A stretch of DNA of 64,000 bases from Aquabacterium commune (lineage in GTDB: Bacteria > Pseudomonadota > Gammaproteobacteria > Burkholderiales > Burkholderiaceae_C): assembly GCF_004362855.1 (NCBI RefSeq), contig NZ_SNXW01000007.1, positions 1 through 64,000 on the forward strand, in the 5' to 3' direction. Every line of letters begins with the position of its first letter. Position 1 is the first letter of the stretch. A program made the position numbers and the translations under genes. Shown here piece after piece: positions 9,244-18,226 of the stretch. The notes beneath the pieces are model-generated. The model did no database searches. It was not told the origin of the DNA and saw only the letters and a list, made by a program, of their open reading frames with translations.

Positions 9244-11538
9244 ATGAAACGAAAAAAGCATCAGAGAGGGCGTAAGCGGACAGAAGGAGATCGACGCGGT
9301 CCGTTTTTGACCCCGCACCCACTGAGTGGGTTGCCCCTTTCTGACCGGAAAGCCTATGCCATTGAGCTTGGAAAGAAATCCCGAGAGCGGAAGGGCACCA
9401 TCCTTGAAGAGGTGCGCGAGCTTTGCGCTCGCATAGAACCGTTCATCACGTTGGCTGTCCTGCAAACATACGCCTTGATGAACGGGGTTCAGTCTTCAAA
9501 GGCACCTCGTGAAGCAAAGCTCCAGCAAGGCCACATCGAATTTGTACAGGCATTGCTGCTTGCCGCCCCTCCGCGCAATGGCATAGCGCCACCACAACCC
9601 GACGACATACAGAGCCTCTTCGACTTGCTTCCTGAGCTATTTGAGGCGCACCAAACAGCCAGACTGCCAACGGCATCCGAGGCCCCATCGAAAGAGGATG
9701 AAAAGCAGTCAGCAGTGACCGCTCTGCAAGAGTACCTCCGCGCTCATACCGCCGTGGTTCGAAACTGGGGCTACTACGGAACGGTCAAGCGCGTTAGCCA
9801 CGACCAGTTCCGCGCAATCGACAGCGACTTCCACGCGAAATTCGGGCTGGCTCTCACAGATGTCGTGCGCCTGTTTGATCACTTGATCAGACGCATGGAG
9901 GATCAAGTCAATCAGCACTGGTCACAACTCCGATCCGTATTTGCGGCCAAGACCGTGGATGAACTGGTCGATTCCTTCCTCGAAGCCTTTCCTTTCAAGG
10001 GTGAACTGCAGGCGTGGTCCGAGTCTTTCAAACTGGACGCACCGCATCTGGAGGGAGCCAAGAATGCTCTGCTCCCTCTTGCAGATCGCTTCTTGACGAT
10101 GCGCTTCTTTGTCAACTCTGCCGTCGTGGCTGAAGCCCTTCAAATCGACCCAGAAGCGACGGACTCCTTGATGACCAAGCTCAGCCAATCACTGGGCGTT
10201 ACACAGGATTGCGACGTCGAAAGCTTCTTCTGGAACAACCCGGTTTGGACGAAGCCTCTGATCAAGCTCAGCGGTCACGACTACTTCTGTGCGCTTCCGC
10301 AAACTGGCATGAGCTTCATCTACCAAATTGCCGATGCGTTGCTACAAGAGGCGCCAAAGCTGATAGAAAAGCTCAGCAAGGCCAGATCTGACTACCTCGA
10401 ACGTGAAGTTCACCGACTGCTTGCAGCCGCCTTCCCGAATGCACAGTTCGCCACGGCCTACCAGTGGCGGCACGAGGGCCAGCAGTTTGAGACGGACCTG
10501 ATCCTTCGCTACGACACCACCCTGCTGCTGGTCGAAGCAAAGTCAGGGAAAGTCACATGGCCAGCACTGCGCGGGGCTACCGACCGGGTCGTGGAACACG
10601 TCAAGCGCCTCATCGTGGACCCATCCGAGCAATCAGGGAGGTTATCGAAGGTCATCCAGCAAGAGATCGAAATTCGGAAGAGCGAGGCCAAGCAAAACCT
10701 GGACTTCCCGATCAGCCTGGATGGCATTACCAGCGTCTTGCGGTTGTCTGTGACCCTGCACGACTTCGCCACGGTGCAGAGTGTTCCCACGCTCTTGCAA
10801 GATGCGGGGCTGCTGAGCAATCAGTACCCGCTCTCTCCGTGCATCTCGCTCGCTGACCTCGAAGTCATGCTTGATCTGCTGGAGCATCCCCATGAGCGGT
10901 TGCACTACATACGGCAAAGAACCCAGTCGCTCTTGACTCACCATCTCGTAGGAGACGAGCTTGACATCATGGGGTTCTACCTGGATACAGGCCTGAACCT
11001 CAATGGCTTCGAGCCGGGCAAACACAGACTGATCACGGCCGGATACTCTGCCGCAATCGACAAGTACTACTCGATGAGGGATGAAGGACAGCAAACACCC
11101 AAGCCTTCCAGAGCCCTCAGTCCTTGGTTCAAATCGCTGCTCTCCCAAGTCGCAAACAGACCTACACAAGGATGGTCGGAGTTGACCTCGGCACTTCTGT
11201 CGGTCACGCGAGATGATCAAGATGAACTGGAGCGAAGAGTTCGCGCGATCACCGCTTGCATCAAAGACGGGCGCACGCCACCGAACGGACAGGACGCCAT
11301 CATCCTTTCTGGCCCAATTTGGACAAACAGCGCCTTGGTGATCCACGTTAAGCCACGACTAGCGGGCCACCGAGCGAACGACAAGGCAGAGAACCTAGCG
11401 TCTGCGACATTTGAGCAGGGACACATCGAAAGATGCTACCTAATCGTCGTCGATGCCCTGGATCCAGGGCTAGCCTACATGGGCGGATCGGTTTGGTACC
11501 GGACGGACCGTCCCGTACCCGCAACCATCTTCATGTGA
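9244..11538 (+). CDS. Putative PD-(D/E)XK nuclease-like protein, 764 residues
   Basis: This large protein has no close family that I can name. The only clear catalytic-type signature is around residues 420-445: FETDLILRYDTTLLLVEAKSGK. It has the D...(E)xK arrangement of PD-(D/E)XK nucleases, as in NERD or Mrr-like proteins. The N-terminal 400 residues are helical and charged, starting with a basic tail (MKRKKHQRGRKR). I chose the ATG at 9244 because AGAGGA lies 9 bp upstream. It is divergent from hsdR (163 bp apart) and convergent with the HNH gene, and it is the only plus-strand gene inside the restriction locus, so it looks like an inserted accessory defence gene. It is not a known Hsd subunit. 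Confidence 0.6.
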   Translation: MKRKKHQRGRKRTEGDRRGPFLTPHPLSGLPLSDRKAYAIELGKKSRERKGTILEEVRELCARIEPFITLAVLQTYALMNGVQSSKAPREAKLQQGHIEFVQALLLAAPPRNGIAPPQPDDIQSLFDLLPELFEAHQTARLPTASEAPSKEDEKQSAVTALQEYLRAHTAVVRNWGYYGTVKRVSHDQFRAIDSDFHAKFGLALTDVVRLFDHLIRRMEDQVNQHWSQLRSVFAAKTVDELVDSFLEAFPFKGELQAWSESFKLDAPHLEGAKNALLPLADRFLTMRFFVNSAVVAEALQIDPEATDSLMTKLSQSLGVTQDCDVESFFWNNPVWTKPLIKLSGHDYFCALPQTGMSFIYQIADALLQEAPKLIEKLSKARSDYLEREVHRLLAAAFPNAQFATAYQWRHEGQQFETDLILRYDTTLLLVEAKSGKVTWPALRGATDRVVEHVKRLIVDPSEQSGRLSKVIQQEIEIRKSEAKQNLDFPISLDGITSVLRLSVTLHDFATVQSVPTLLQDAGLLSNQYPLSPCISLADLEVMLDLLEHPHERLHYIRQRTQSLLTHHLVGDELDIMGFYLDTGLNLNGFEPGKHRLITAGYSAAIDKYYSMRDEGQQTPKPSRALSPWFKSLLSQVANRPTQGWSELTSALLSVTRDDQDELERRVRAITACIKDGRTPPNGQDAIILSGPIWTNSALVIHVKPRLAGHRANDKAENLASATFEQGHIERCYLIVVDALDPGLAYMGGSVWYRTDRPVPATIFM

Positions 11539-11662
11539 ATTGATTGACCTTACCTACGAGCATTCAAGGAGCGCTCCGACGCCAAAAGAAGGCCTATTTG
11601 ACCGCTGGCCATGTAAAAGGGAAAGCTATAGCCGGTGTTGTCGTGCGCTTTGAAACCGCCTG

Positions 11663-12580
11663 CTAGACAGCATTGGGTTCGGCCTTGAAGGGAGAGTAGC
11701 CATGTTTCTTATCGAACTCGAGGCCTTTTGAAACTTCACAACTTCCGTCGAGATAGTGATTTTGATCCTCACCGAGCACCAACCTGCATCCCAAGCGCTC
11801 AACCAGTGGGCTGATCCCGCCATGCTCTTCAAGCCACTCGTGATAGCCTGCGATAGATGGGCCTCCGACATTGACGACGAACTCAATTCCATAGAAGAGA
11901 AAGCCAAAGAGCGTTTCCTGTCGCTTGTTCATAAAGAGCCCGCAACCAAACCCAGCTTGCACCCATTCATTTGTGCTTGGATGACGCATTAACGTGTCGT
12001 GTGGAAAAACACGCCGATGCGAAAAAGGCCACTCCTGAAAATTACTGCCATACCGAGCGTACTCACGCACGTTGTCGAAGAATGGCTCGCTGCCTAAATG
12101 ATATGGGCCTTGCGGGCTTGAGCAAAACAACTCGGCGACGGCTTCATATGCCATCTTGCAGAGAAATCTGGACATCTCTCGATGTGGTAGGTCGTCTTCA
12201 ATGGTGAAGATCAATGGCTGCTCGAAGCCATTGGCGATGACGGCGTCAAGGACCGACTTATCGTTGCCTTTCTCTGGACTGAGTTGCAGCTTTCCGTTTG
12301 GCGTGCGCCGCATGTTTACTGCGACATCGGTTCCAGCGATATGCCCAACCAATGACGGATATGTTCCCTTCTTGTTGGGGACTTGCTGCCACGCGCGAAC
12401 GTTTCTCATCCATGAGTGTGTAAGGATCGGTTGTTCGACCTTGCGAGCGAAGTAGTTGTTGCACTTATCGCAGACAACACCAGCCGGAAGCACTCGTTTC
12501 TTGCTTCCAATTGATTCCGGCATGATGTGCTCAACACTACGTGATTGAGTGGAATCACCTTTACAGAAGATGCATCGCAT
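11663..12580 (-). CDS. HNH endonuclease-family protein
   Basis: This is a 305-residue protein whose N-terminus reads MRCIFCKGDSTQSRSVEHIM, followed by VVCDKCNNYF. The two CxxC pairs bracket an EHI.PE segment, the pattern of zinc-stabilised HNH nucleases. The remaining 240 residues are not recognised and carry several Trp and Phe residues. The gene lies 22 bp downstream of the SIR2-like gene on the same strand, as the last gene of the hsdM-hsdS-SIR2-like-HNH run. The local sequence is visibly richer in A and T than the surrounding core genome, consistent with recent acquisition. DNA cleavage is the family expectation; the target is unknown. Confidence 0.75.
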   Translation of the reverse strand: MRCIFCKGDSTQSRSVEHIMPESIGSKKRVLPAGVVCDKCNNYFARKVEQPILTHSWMRNVRAWQQVPNKKGTYPSLVGHIAGTDVAVNMRRTPNGKLQLSPEKGNDKSVLDAVIANGFEQPLIFTIEDDLPHREMSRFLCKMAYEAVAELFCSSPQGPYHLGSEPFFDNVREYARYGSNFQEWPFSHRRVFPHDTLMRHPSTNEWVQAGFGCGLFMNKRQETLFGFLFYGIEFVVNVGGPSIAGYHEWLEEHGGISPLVERLGCRLVLGEDQNHYLDGSCEVSKGLEFDKKHGYSPFKAEPNAV

Positions 12581-12602
12581 GGACCGTGATCAATTGATGT
12601 GT

Positions 12603-13622
12603 TTATGAATCGACCGGATCCTGTGGATGAATCCAGCAACCAGGACTTTCCGCATCGAAGAACAACACCTCTTCCACTCCTGCGGCTTTCAGGGCATCTT
12701 CCATCTTTTGAGCGCTCGCTTGATCGCCACGATAGACCGATGCAGCTACTCTCCGCAGTCGAGTACCCGACCTGCGTAACTGAGCCAAGACGTGCTCGTC
12801 TTGTTCGGACGCGGCCCAACCGTAGATGACCAATGATTCGCCGGAGCTTGGCAAGACTTCCCGAAAAACACGACTCAGGTAGCTAGAGCTGGCGATAGAC
12901 TTCCTTTTGTACTCTGTTGTGCCCTCGCTGACAAAAAGCGGCACAGCCGCGCCGGACTCCCAGAGCGCAAGAATGCGCTCCAAAAGGTTATCGCCACCGC
13001 CACCTTGCAGCGTGAGTTTTTTCTCCGAGTAGTCCCGTTTACGGGCCGTGATGAGGCTTCCATGCGGATAGAAGACCAACGTTGAACCATCTGCACGATA
13101 AGGTTTGCGCAGATCTTCCCAGTCCTCGCAAAACAGCCCGCCGCCCAGAAAGCAGTCCTTGAACCAATTCCCCAAGTGAGGCTGGCTGGCCATCATCGCC
13201 CAGTAAACAAGCAGGTCATAGTTGAGGCTCAAGACCGTGTCGAACGTCTTCATGAACTGGAACATGGGCTCGAAATGCTGGCTTGCATCCTCGTAGCTGA
13301 TGTGCACCTGTCGCACCGTCGATATCAAGGCCTGCCTTACCTGCTGGTAAGCCTCCTCAACCCTGCCTGGCTCTACACCAAGAGCCTTGTTGACCAGGGT
13401 GGCCTCCCAAAGACGCCTGAGCACCAACTCGAAGTCGCTCGTGTCAAACGACCTAAAGATCGATGCGACCTCAGGGGTTAGATGACCATGCTCCTCTGCC
13501 GCGACTCGAAGTGACGCGTAGCCGAACTCTTTGTGAACCGCCATGCTAGCGCCGTTTCCAAGGAGAAGCGCGCCGCCGATGAACGGCTCTTTGATGTCGG
13601 CCCACTTCTGGATCTCAGGCAA
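12603..13622 (-). CDS. SIR2-like / DUF4917 defence-type protein
   Basis: This is a 339-residue protein with the features of the DUF4917/SIR2-like group: an N-terminal GNGAS loop (LLLGNGASMAVH, near residue 20), LSLNYDLLVYW (about 140), FYPHGSL (about 185) and a late YGWAASEQDEHVL (about 270). These match the nucleotide-binding loop, the NxD segment and the catalytic His region of SIR2-like folds. SIR2-like proteins in defence loci often deplete NAD+. The start is TTG at 13622, with GGAGG 7 nt upstream inside the end of hsdS, and an 8-nt overlap with the hsdS stop. Production is therefore probably coupled to that of the specificity subunit. Enzyme activity is inferred, not shown. Confidence 0.65.
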   Translation of the reverse strand: MPEIQKWADIKEPFIGGALLLGNGASMAVHKEFGYASLRVAAEEHGHLTPEVASIFRSFDTSDFELVLRRLWEATLVNKALGVEPGRVEEAYQQVRQALISTVRQVHISYEDASQHFEPMFQFMKTFDTVLSLNYDLLVYWAMMASQPHLGNWFKDCFLGGGLFCEDWEDLRKPYRADGSTLVFYPHGSLITARKRDYSEKKLTLQGGGGDNLLERILALWESGAAVPLFVSEGTTEYKRKSIASSSYLSRVFREVLPSSGESLVIYGWAASEQDEHVLAQLRRSGTRLRRVAASVYRGDQASAQKMEDALKAAGVEEVLFFDAESPGCWIHPQDPVDS

Positions 13623-14928
13623 CTTTGGCCTCCATCAATTTAGGCAGGCGGAGTTGGCCGGAGATAAGACGGGGGAGAAGGCTGTCGCGGAGAGCCGCAA
13701 GGGTCTGGGCTTGTGCCTGGTTGCGCTGAATCTTGGCCCACAAGCCCGATGCGACGTCGTGAAATGCGGCTCTCAACGGCTGAGACGGCACCAACACCGG
13801 ATAAGAGGGAAATTCCTTTAGCGCAATGCGGTTCACGGTCGCCCCCTGAATGGTGTGCTTGGCCAGAAGCGCTTGGAATGGCGGCGCCACAAACTGATGA
13901 AACCAGAAGTGCCCTGCCCCATCTTTGCCCTTCGGGCGGATGAGCGCCAGGCGCCGACCCAGGCAGCAACGCAAATCTGGTGGGATCAGCGCGAAGAATC
14001 CCAATGTTGCTTCGTAGCTGAACACGATGTCACCAGCGCGAGGCTCCACACGCTTGGTCCACTTGGCCCACTCGGCGTCGCCGATGAACCTGATTTCGGA
14101 GAGATCCAGCGCGGTGCCCGTCAGGTTTTTGATGCCTAGGAAAACGCCGCCCGAGTTCGCCTCGGGAGGCGTGGCGTGTGGGCCGTCATACACGCCTTCC
14201 ACAACTTCCGAGATGGGCTGATAGGCCCACCCCTTTGGCACCACCCCCAACTCCGTCTCTTCCAATGCATCAGGGAACAGCTCGGCCGTGGCCTCATCCA
14301 TGCCTTCGGGGGCGCGGCCTGCCATCTTGGCGCGCACGGGGTCGAAATCGACGAACCACGACTTGAACAGCGCCTGGGCGATGGCTTCGAGGGTGGCGTT
14401 GGTTTCGCGCAGGAGTCGCAAACGTTCGTCTAAAGCCTCACCAATAGAAGCAATCGCGTCTTGCTCCAATGGGGCGGGCACCCATACCGGGAATGCCAAC
14501 AGTGCGTCGGTGTTGAGCCGCCCCGTTCCATGGCCAGCGGCATCAACGCGCTCATGCAATCGGTCATGGTTTCCGACCAACAGGTAAGGCAGGAATCGAG
14601 CGGAGAGCCCTTCGCGAGGCAACACGGCCTTTACGTCCTGGTTAAACGTGGCAGCCTGAGCTGTTCGGCAAATCGGTACCCGCTTGTGAAGAGTCATGCC
14701 TCGCGTCAGCATTAGCACGGTCCCCGGGGACACAAGCCTTGATGCGGCAGCTACTCCAGCCGGAGTCAGGTGGTCCTCTGAATCTTCAATCCAGAAGTTC
14801 GCCATGTCTTTTGCAGAAATCCAAGGCGTATCTCCATTCCAGTAGGACTCATCTGCCTTCGATGGGGTATTACCAGAGATGAGTCTAACGAAGTCGCCAA
14901 GAGGGCGCATTCTGGGATCAGACTTCAT
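13615..14928 (-). CDS. hsdS: Type I restriction-modification specificity subunit S
   Basis: HsdS (437 residues) recognises the bipartite DNA target and recruits HsdM and HsdR. Two target-recognition domains are visible, the first starting at [16 protein letters not shown] and the second at [17 protein letters not shown]. Each is followed by a helical spacer, [23 protein letters not shown] in the middle and [19 protein letters not shown] at the end. The start overlaps the hsdM stop by 11 nt. Target-recognition domains vary between strains, so the recognised sequence cannot be predicted from this reading. Confidence 0.92.
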   Translation of the reverse strand: MKSDPRMRPLGDFVRLISGNTPSKADESYWNGDTPWISAKDMANFWIEDSEDHLTPAGVAAASRLVSPGTVLMLTRGMTLHKRVPICRTAQAATFNQDVKAVLPREGLSARFLPYLLVGNHDRLHERVDAAGHGTGRLNTDALLAFPVWVPAPLEQDAIASIGEALDERLRLLRETNATLEAIAQALFKSWFVDFDPVRAKMAGRAPEGMDEATAELFPDALEETELGVVPKGWAYQPISEVVEGVYDGPHATPPEANSGGVFLGIKNLTGTALDLSEIRFIGDAEWAKWTKRVEPRAGDIVFSYEATLGFFALIPPDLRCCLGRRLALIRPKGKDGAGHFWFHQFVAPPFQALLAKHTIQGATVNRIALKEFPSYPVLVPSQPLRAAFHDVASGLWAKIQRNQAQAQTLAALRDSLLPRLISGQLRLPKLMEAKVA

Positions 14929-16492
14929 ACCCCAGCACCCCCAGCTTCTGCCGAATCAGCGCATCCAGCTCCGCGCCCTTGGCCATCTGCTCGCCCAGTT
15001 TCTCGGTGAGCTTTTGCATCTTCTCGGCAAAGGCCTCGTCGTCGTCTTCCACCTCTTCGGCGCCCACATAGCGCCCCGGGGTCAGCACATGGCCGTGCTG
15101 CGCAATCTCAGCCAGGGGCACGCTGCGGCAAAAGCCCGGTACATCTTCATAGGTGGTGATGCTGGCGCCACCCTCCGCCCCATGCAACACCTCGCCACGC
15201 CAGGCGGCCACGGTCTCAGCAATGCGGGCAATCGCTGCATCGTCCAGCTCGGCCTGCACGCGAGAAATCATCTTTCCCAGCTTGCGTGCATCGATGAACA
15301 ACACCTCGCCCTTGCGCTGCTTTTGCTTGGCCAGGAACCACAGGCAGGCCGGGATCTGGGTGTTGAAGAACAACTGCCCCGGCAGGGCCACCATCACCTC
15401 CACCACGTCGGCATCCACCATCGCGGCGCGGATCACGCCTTCGTTGTTCTGGCTGGAGCTCATCGAGCCATTGGCCAGCACGATGCCGGCGCGGCCCGTG
15501 GGTTTGAGGTGGTGCAGCATGTGCTGCAACCAGGCGTAGTTGGCATTGCCTTGCGGTGGATCGCCGTAGTGCCAGCGGGGGTCGCCTTCCAGGCTGCCGT
15601 GCCACCAGTCGCTGATGTTGAAGGGCGGGTTGGCCAAGATGTAATCGGCCCGCAGGTCGGCGTGCTGGTTGCGGGTGAAGGTGTCGGCGGGTTCGCGGCC
15701 TAGGTTGAAGTCGATGCCACGGATGGCCAGGTTCATGGCCGCCAGGCGCCAGGTGGTGGGGTTGGCCTCTTGCCCGTAGATGGACACGTCGCCAATCTTG
15801 CCGCCATGGGCTTCGATGAACTTCTCGCTCTGCACGAACATGCCGCCCGAGCCACAGCATGGGTCGTACACCTTGCCGTGGTGCGGAGCCAGCACGGCCA
15901 CCAGGGTTTTGACGATGCTGGCGGGCGTGTAGAACTGCCCACCCCGCTTGCCTTCGGCGCTGGCGAACATACCCAGGAAGTATTCGTACACCTGGCCCAG
16001 CACGTCGCGGGCGGTGCTGGCGTTTTCACCGAAGCCGATGGTCGAGATCAGATCGACCAGTTCGCCCAGCTTGCCGTCGGGCAACTGGGCACGGGCATAG
16101 CGCTTGTCGAGGATGCCTTTGAGCTTGGGGTTTTCGGCTTCGATCAGGCCCAGGGCGTCGTCAATGAACTTGCCGATGGTTGACTGCTTGGCGGTGGCAC
16201 GGATGGCCTCCCAGCGGGCGGCTTCGGGCACCCAGAACACGTTGGCCGAGGTGTAGTAATCGCGATCTTCCAGCTCGGCGGCAATGTCTTCGTCTGTGGC
16301 GTCGCCGTAGAAGTATTCGTCGTCAGGGTCACGCAGGCGCGCGGCCAGCTCGGCCGTGCGGGCGGTGAAGGTGTCCGAGATGTACTTGATGAAGATGAGG
16401 CCGAGCACCAGGTGCTTGTACTCGGCGGCGTCCATGTTGGCGCGCAGCTTGTCGGCGGTGGCCCAGAGGGTCTTCTTGATGTCGTCGAGCAT
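14918..16492 (-). CDS. hsdM: Type I restriction-modification methyltransferase subunit M
   Basis: This N6-adenine methyltransferase of about 524 residues uses S-adenosylmethionine to protect host sites. The SAM-binding motif I is read as [12 protein letters not shown] and the catalytic motif IV as [12 protein letters not shown] (NPPF class). The N-terminal HsdM_N domain begins at [20 protein letters not shown], which I took as the start; the frame extends 14 codons further upstream without conserved sequence. It is the first gene of the hsdM-hsdS-SIR2-like-HNH operon. Upstream (131 bp) is the DUF2442/HicB-like gene on the same strand. Confidence 0.94.
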   Translation of the reverse strand: MLDDIKKTLWATADKLRANMDAAEYKHLVLGLIFIKYISDTFTARTAELAARLRDPDDEYFYGDATDEDIAAELEDRDYYTSANVFWVPEAARWEAIRATAKQSTIGKFIDDALGLIEAENPKLKGILDKRYARAQLPDGKLGELVDLISTIGFGENASTARDVLGQVYEYFLGMFASAEGKRGGQFYTPASIVKTLVAVLAPHHGKVYDPCCGSGGMFVQSEKFIEAHGGKIGDVSIYGQEANPTTWRLAAMNLAIRGIDFNLGREPADTFTRNQHADLRADYILANPPFNISDWWHGSLEGDPRWHYGDPPQGNANYAWLQHMLHHLKPTGRAGIVLANGSMSSSQNNEGVIRAAMVDADVVEVMVALPGQLFFNTQIPACLWFLAKQKQRKGEVLFIDARKLGKMISRVQAELDDAAIARIAETVAAWRGEVLHGAEGGASITTYEDVPGFCRSVPLAEIAQHGHVLTPGRYVGAEEVEDDDEAFAEKMQKLTEKLGEQMAKGAELDALIRQKLGVLGYEV

Positions 16493-16623
16493 GTGTCCCG
16501 TGCGCTGGATTTGTTGTTGACTGCAAGGTGGCAAGGGTATTTGCCAAACCTCTTGATCTTAATTTGCAGCACGGGGCGGAAGCAGTTTCGGAAGGGAATT
16601 TCCTACGGTCAGCCAAAGGGGGC

Positions 16624-17163
16624 TCAGCAGCTGGAAACGGGTGGGTGCTGGCCTTCCGCCGCCAGGTCTGCAATGGCTGATCGCACCAGATTTCGGACAC
16701 CCTGCAGCGCGAGGTATGGCGTTGGGGCCAACCACGACAGTGAGGGAAACGCGGCGCATGTGGCCACGAACTCCTGGTCCTCGGCCGACCAGTGGACGGC
16801 GTAGGCGTAGAGGTCTTCGGCCTCCGGCTGGCGCAAACACTTCTTGGCTTCATGCCCTGCCTCGCCAGCAAGCCGCTCGGGCTGCAAGACGCCCACCAGA
16901 AGCGAAGGCACATAGAGATCGGCGTCCAGCGCTGGGAAATGGAGGCCTGTACCTGTTGGTGAAACCTCAATCTGCAAGAGGTCGACTGGTTGTGCATGTT
17001 CCAAGCCCGCAGCGAGATGGGGGTCGAAGGACAGCTCCATGCCAGTGTTCAGCAGGACCACGACATGACCACTGGCGGAGTCGTACCTTGCTGACGTTGC
17101 CCGTACTTTTTGGAGGGTCGCCAGAAGCTTGTCATTCATCGCAGAGGCTTTATTCATCGACAT
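16624..17163 (-). CDS. DUF2442-like / HicB-like fusion protein
   Basis: This is a 179-residue protein with two recognisable halves. Residues 20-85 resemble DUF2442, a small domain that often sits in toxin-antitoxin-like operons (SASGHVVVLLNTGMELSF, then LHFPALDADLYVPSLLVG). Residues 115-175 resemble the HicB antitoxin fold: YAVHWSAEDQEFVATCAAFP followed by PYLALQGVRNLV and AAEGQHPP. HicB normally pairs with a HicA toxin and often carries its own DNA-binding domain. No HicA reading frame is visible nearby and no HTH is present. The 174-residue gene upstream on the same strand could be its partner, but this is inference. Confidence 0.6.
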   Translation of the reverse strand: MSMNKASAMNDKLLATLQKVRATSARYDSASGHVVVLLNTGMELSFDPHLAAGLEHAQPVDLLQIEVSPTGTGLHFPALDADLYVPSLLVGVLQPERLAGEAGHEAKKCLRQPEAEDLYAYAVHWSAEDQEFVATCAAFPSLSWLAPTPYLALQGVRNLVRSAIADLAAEGQHPPVSSC

Positions 17164-17258
17164 GCTTGGGTTTCACAACTGCTGATTGATCCAGGGGAAC
17201 GCACAGTACCGTTCGAAACAAGAACTCCGAGCCTGTTTCGCAGGCGAAAGTCCAGGGC

Positions 17259-17783
17259 TCATGGGTGCTGCGGCTCGTCATTGAGCACCGCCAAGCGAGC
17301 CTGAACCACCAGATCGTCATCTTTGTGGATCCCGACCAACTCGTAGGCGCCTGACTCTGTTTGGTAGCCCACACCGAGGTTCAGGCATACGTCACGGGCA
17401 ACCAAATAGGCGGCTGTCGCGGCGACCTCGCATCCGTACTCATGCCCACGGAACACCTTGGCCAGCATGCCCAAGGCACGAATGTCTTCATGGGTCTGCT
17501 CGCGCAAAAACTGAATGAACCGTTGCTGTTGGTCGGCCACATCTGCTGGCAGTCCACCTGCGCGGGCATCTGGAGTTTCTATGCCGAACACGTAGGCAGT
17601 GTCGCTCGACTCCACGAACAGCACGTTCGCGAACACCGTGCTGAACAGCCCTTGGCGCACCGCCATGACCTGTGCTGACCAGAGGTGCCCCCGCCCTTGC
17701 GGCAGAGTTGCAACACGTAGAGGCGCCTTCACCCCAAACGCAATGGGCACGAGCCCGAGTGGGCTTGCGAGTCGATCCAGCAT
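17259..17783 (-). CDS. Unknown 174-residue protein
   Basis: I do not recognise this protein. It has no signal peptide; the N-terminal half is beta-rich and contains FANVLFVESSDTAYVFGIE, and the C-terminal half is helical (EYGCEVAATAAYLVARDV). It lies 95 bp upstream of the DUF2442/HicB-like gene on the same strand. It is divergent from the C-protein-like regulator, with the C-box operators (17870-17894) in the shared spacer. That position suggests control by the small regulator. It has no resemblance to a known restriction endonuclease that I can see. Confidence 0.55.
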   Translation of the reverse strand: MLDRLASPLGLVPIAFGVKAPLRVATLPQGRGHLWSAQVMAVRQGLFSTVFANVLFVESSDTAYVFGIETPDARAGGLPADVADQQQRFIQFLREQTHEDIRALGMLAKVFRGHEYGCEVAATAAYLVARDVCLNLGVGYQTESGAYELVGIHKDDDLVVQARLAVLNDEPQHP

Positions 17784-17868
17784 GGCACTCCCTTCGGGGC
17801 TGGTGCTACTGGGCCCTCCCGGCAGCGCGTCAGCGAACGCCCCAAGGGCATGATTCTAGGCCAAGTGC

Positions 17869-17894
17869 TACTTATAGTCTGTAGACCTATAGTC
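17869..17894 (+). promoter_or_regulatory. Tandem C-box-like operators of a controller protein
   Basis: Two similar half-operators, ACTTATAGTC (17870-17879) and GACCTATAGTC (17884-17894), are arranged as the paired GACTnnnAGTC boxes known upstream of restriction-modification C proteins. The downstream box ends 24 nt before the ATG of the small XRE gene and lies 86 nt upstream of the divergent 174-residue gene. Autoregulation by an early-activating and late-repressing dimer is the known mode for this class. Confidence 0.65.
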
Positions 17895-17918
17895 ATCCAA
17901 ATTGGATTCTCGCGGGCA

Positions 17919-18152
17919 ATGTCAATAGCCCGCAAGTCCACCGAAACAGCGCGCATGCGCTTCGCCAGGCTGCTCAAAACCGAGCGGCTGGCCAGAGGCA
18001 TCAGCCAGGAAGCACTGGCTGAGTTGGCTGGACTGCATCGCACCTACGTGGGGTCTGTGGAGCGCGGGGAGCGCAACATTGCCGTGGACAACATGGAGGC
18101 GTTGGCGAATGCGATGGGGTTGGATGTGAGCGACCTGCTCAAAGCGCAATAG
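17919..18152 (+). CDS. C-protein-like XRE regulator
   Basis: This 77-residue single-domain HTH protein reads RFARLLKTERLARGISQEAL then GLHRTYVGSVERGERNIAVD, with the HTH around residues 25-50. Its length, architecture and end (MEALANAMGLDVSDLL) match the controller (C) proteins of type II restriction-modification systems, and C-box-like sites lie directly upstream. I started at ATG 17919 just after the boxes; ATG 17955 is an alternative. No type II endonuclease or methyltransferase is adjacent, so its target genes may be the divergent 174-residue gene, or it may be a solo regulator. Confidence 0.7.
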   Translation: MSIARKSTETARMRFARLLKTERLARGISQEALAELAGLHRTYVGSVERGERNIAVDNMEALANAMGLDVSDLLKAQ

Positions 18153-18226
18153 CGCCCTGCACAAAACGGCGTGGCCAGCGGGGCTTGAGATCGTGGTCAC
18201 TTGCGTGACCTGGTCTGGCCGAGAAG

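Noticed and set aside
15216-16997. Several overlapping minus-strand frames in hsdM
   Set aside because: They lack motifs, whereas the hsdM frame contains both methyltransferase motifs.
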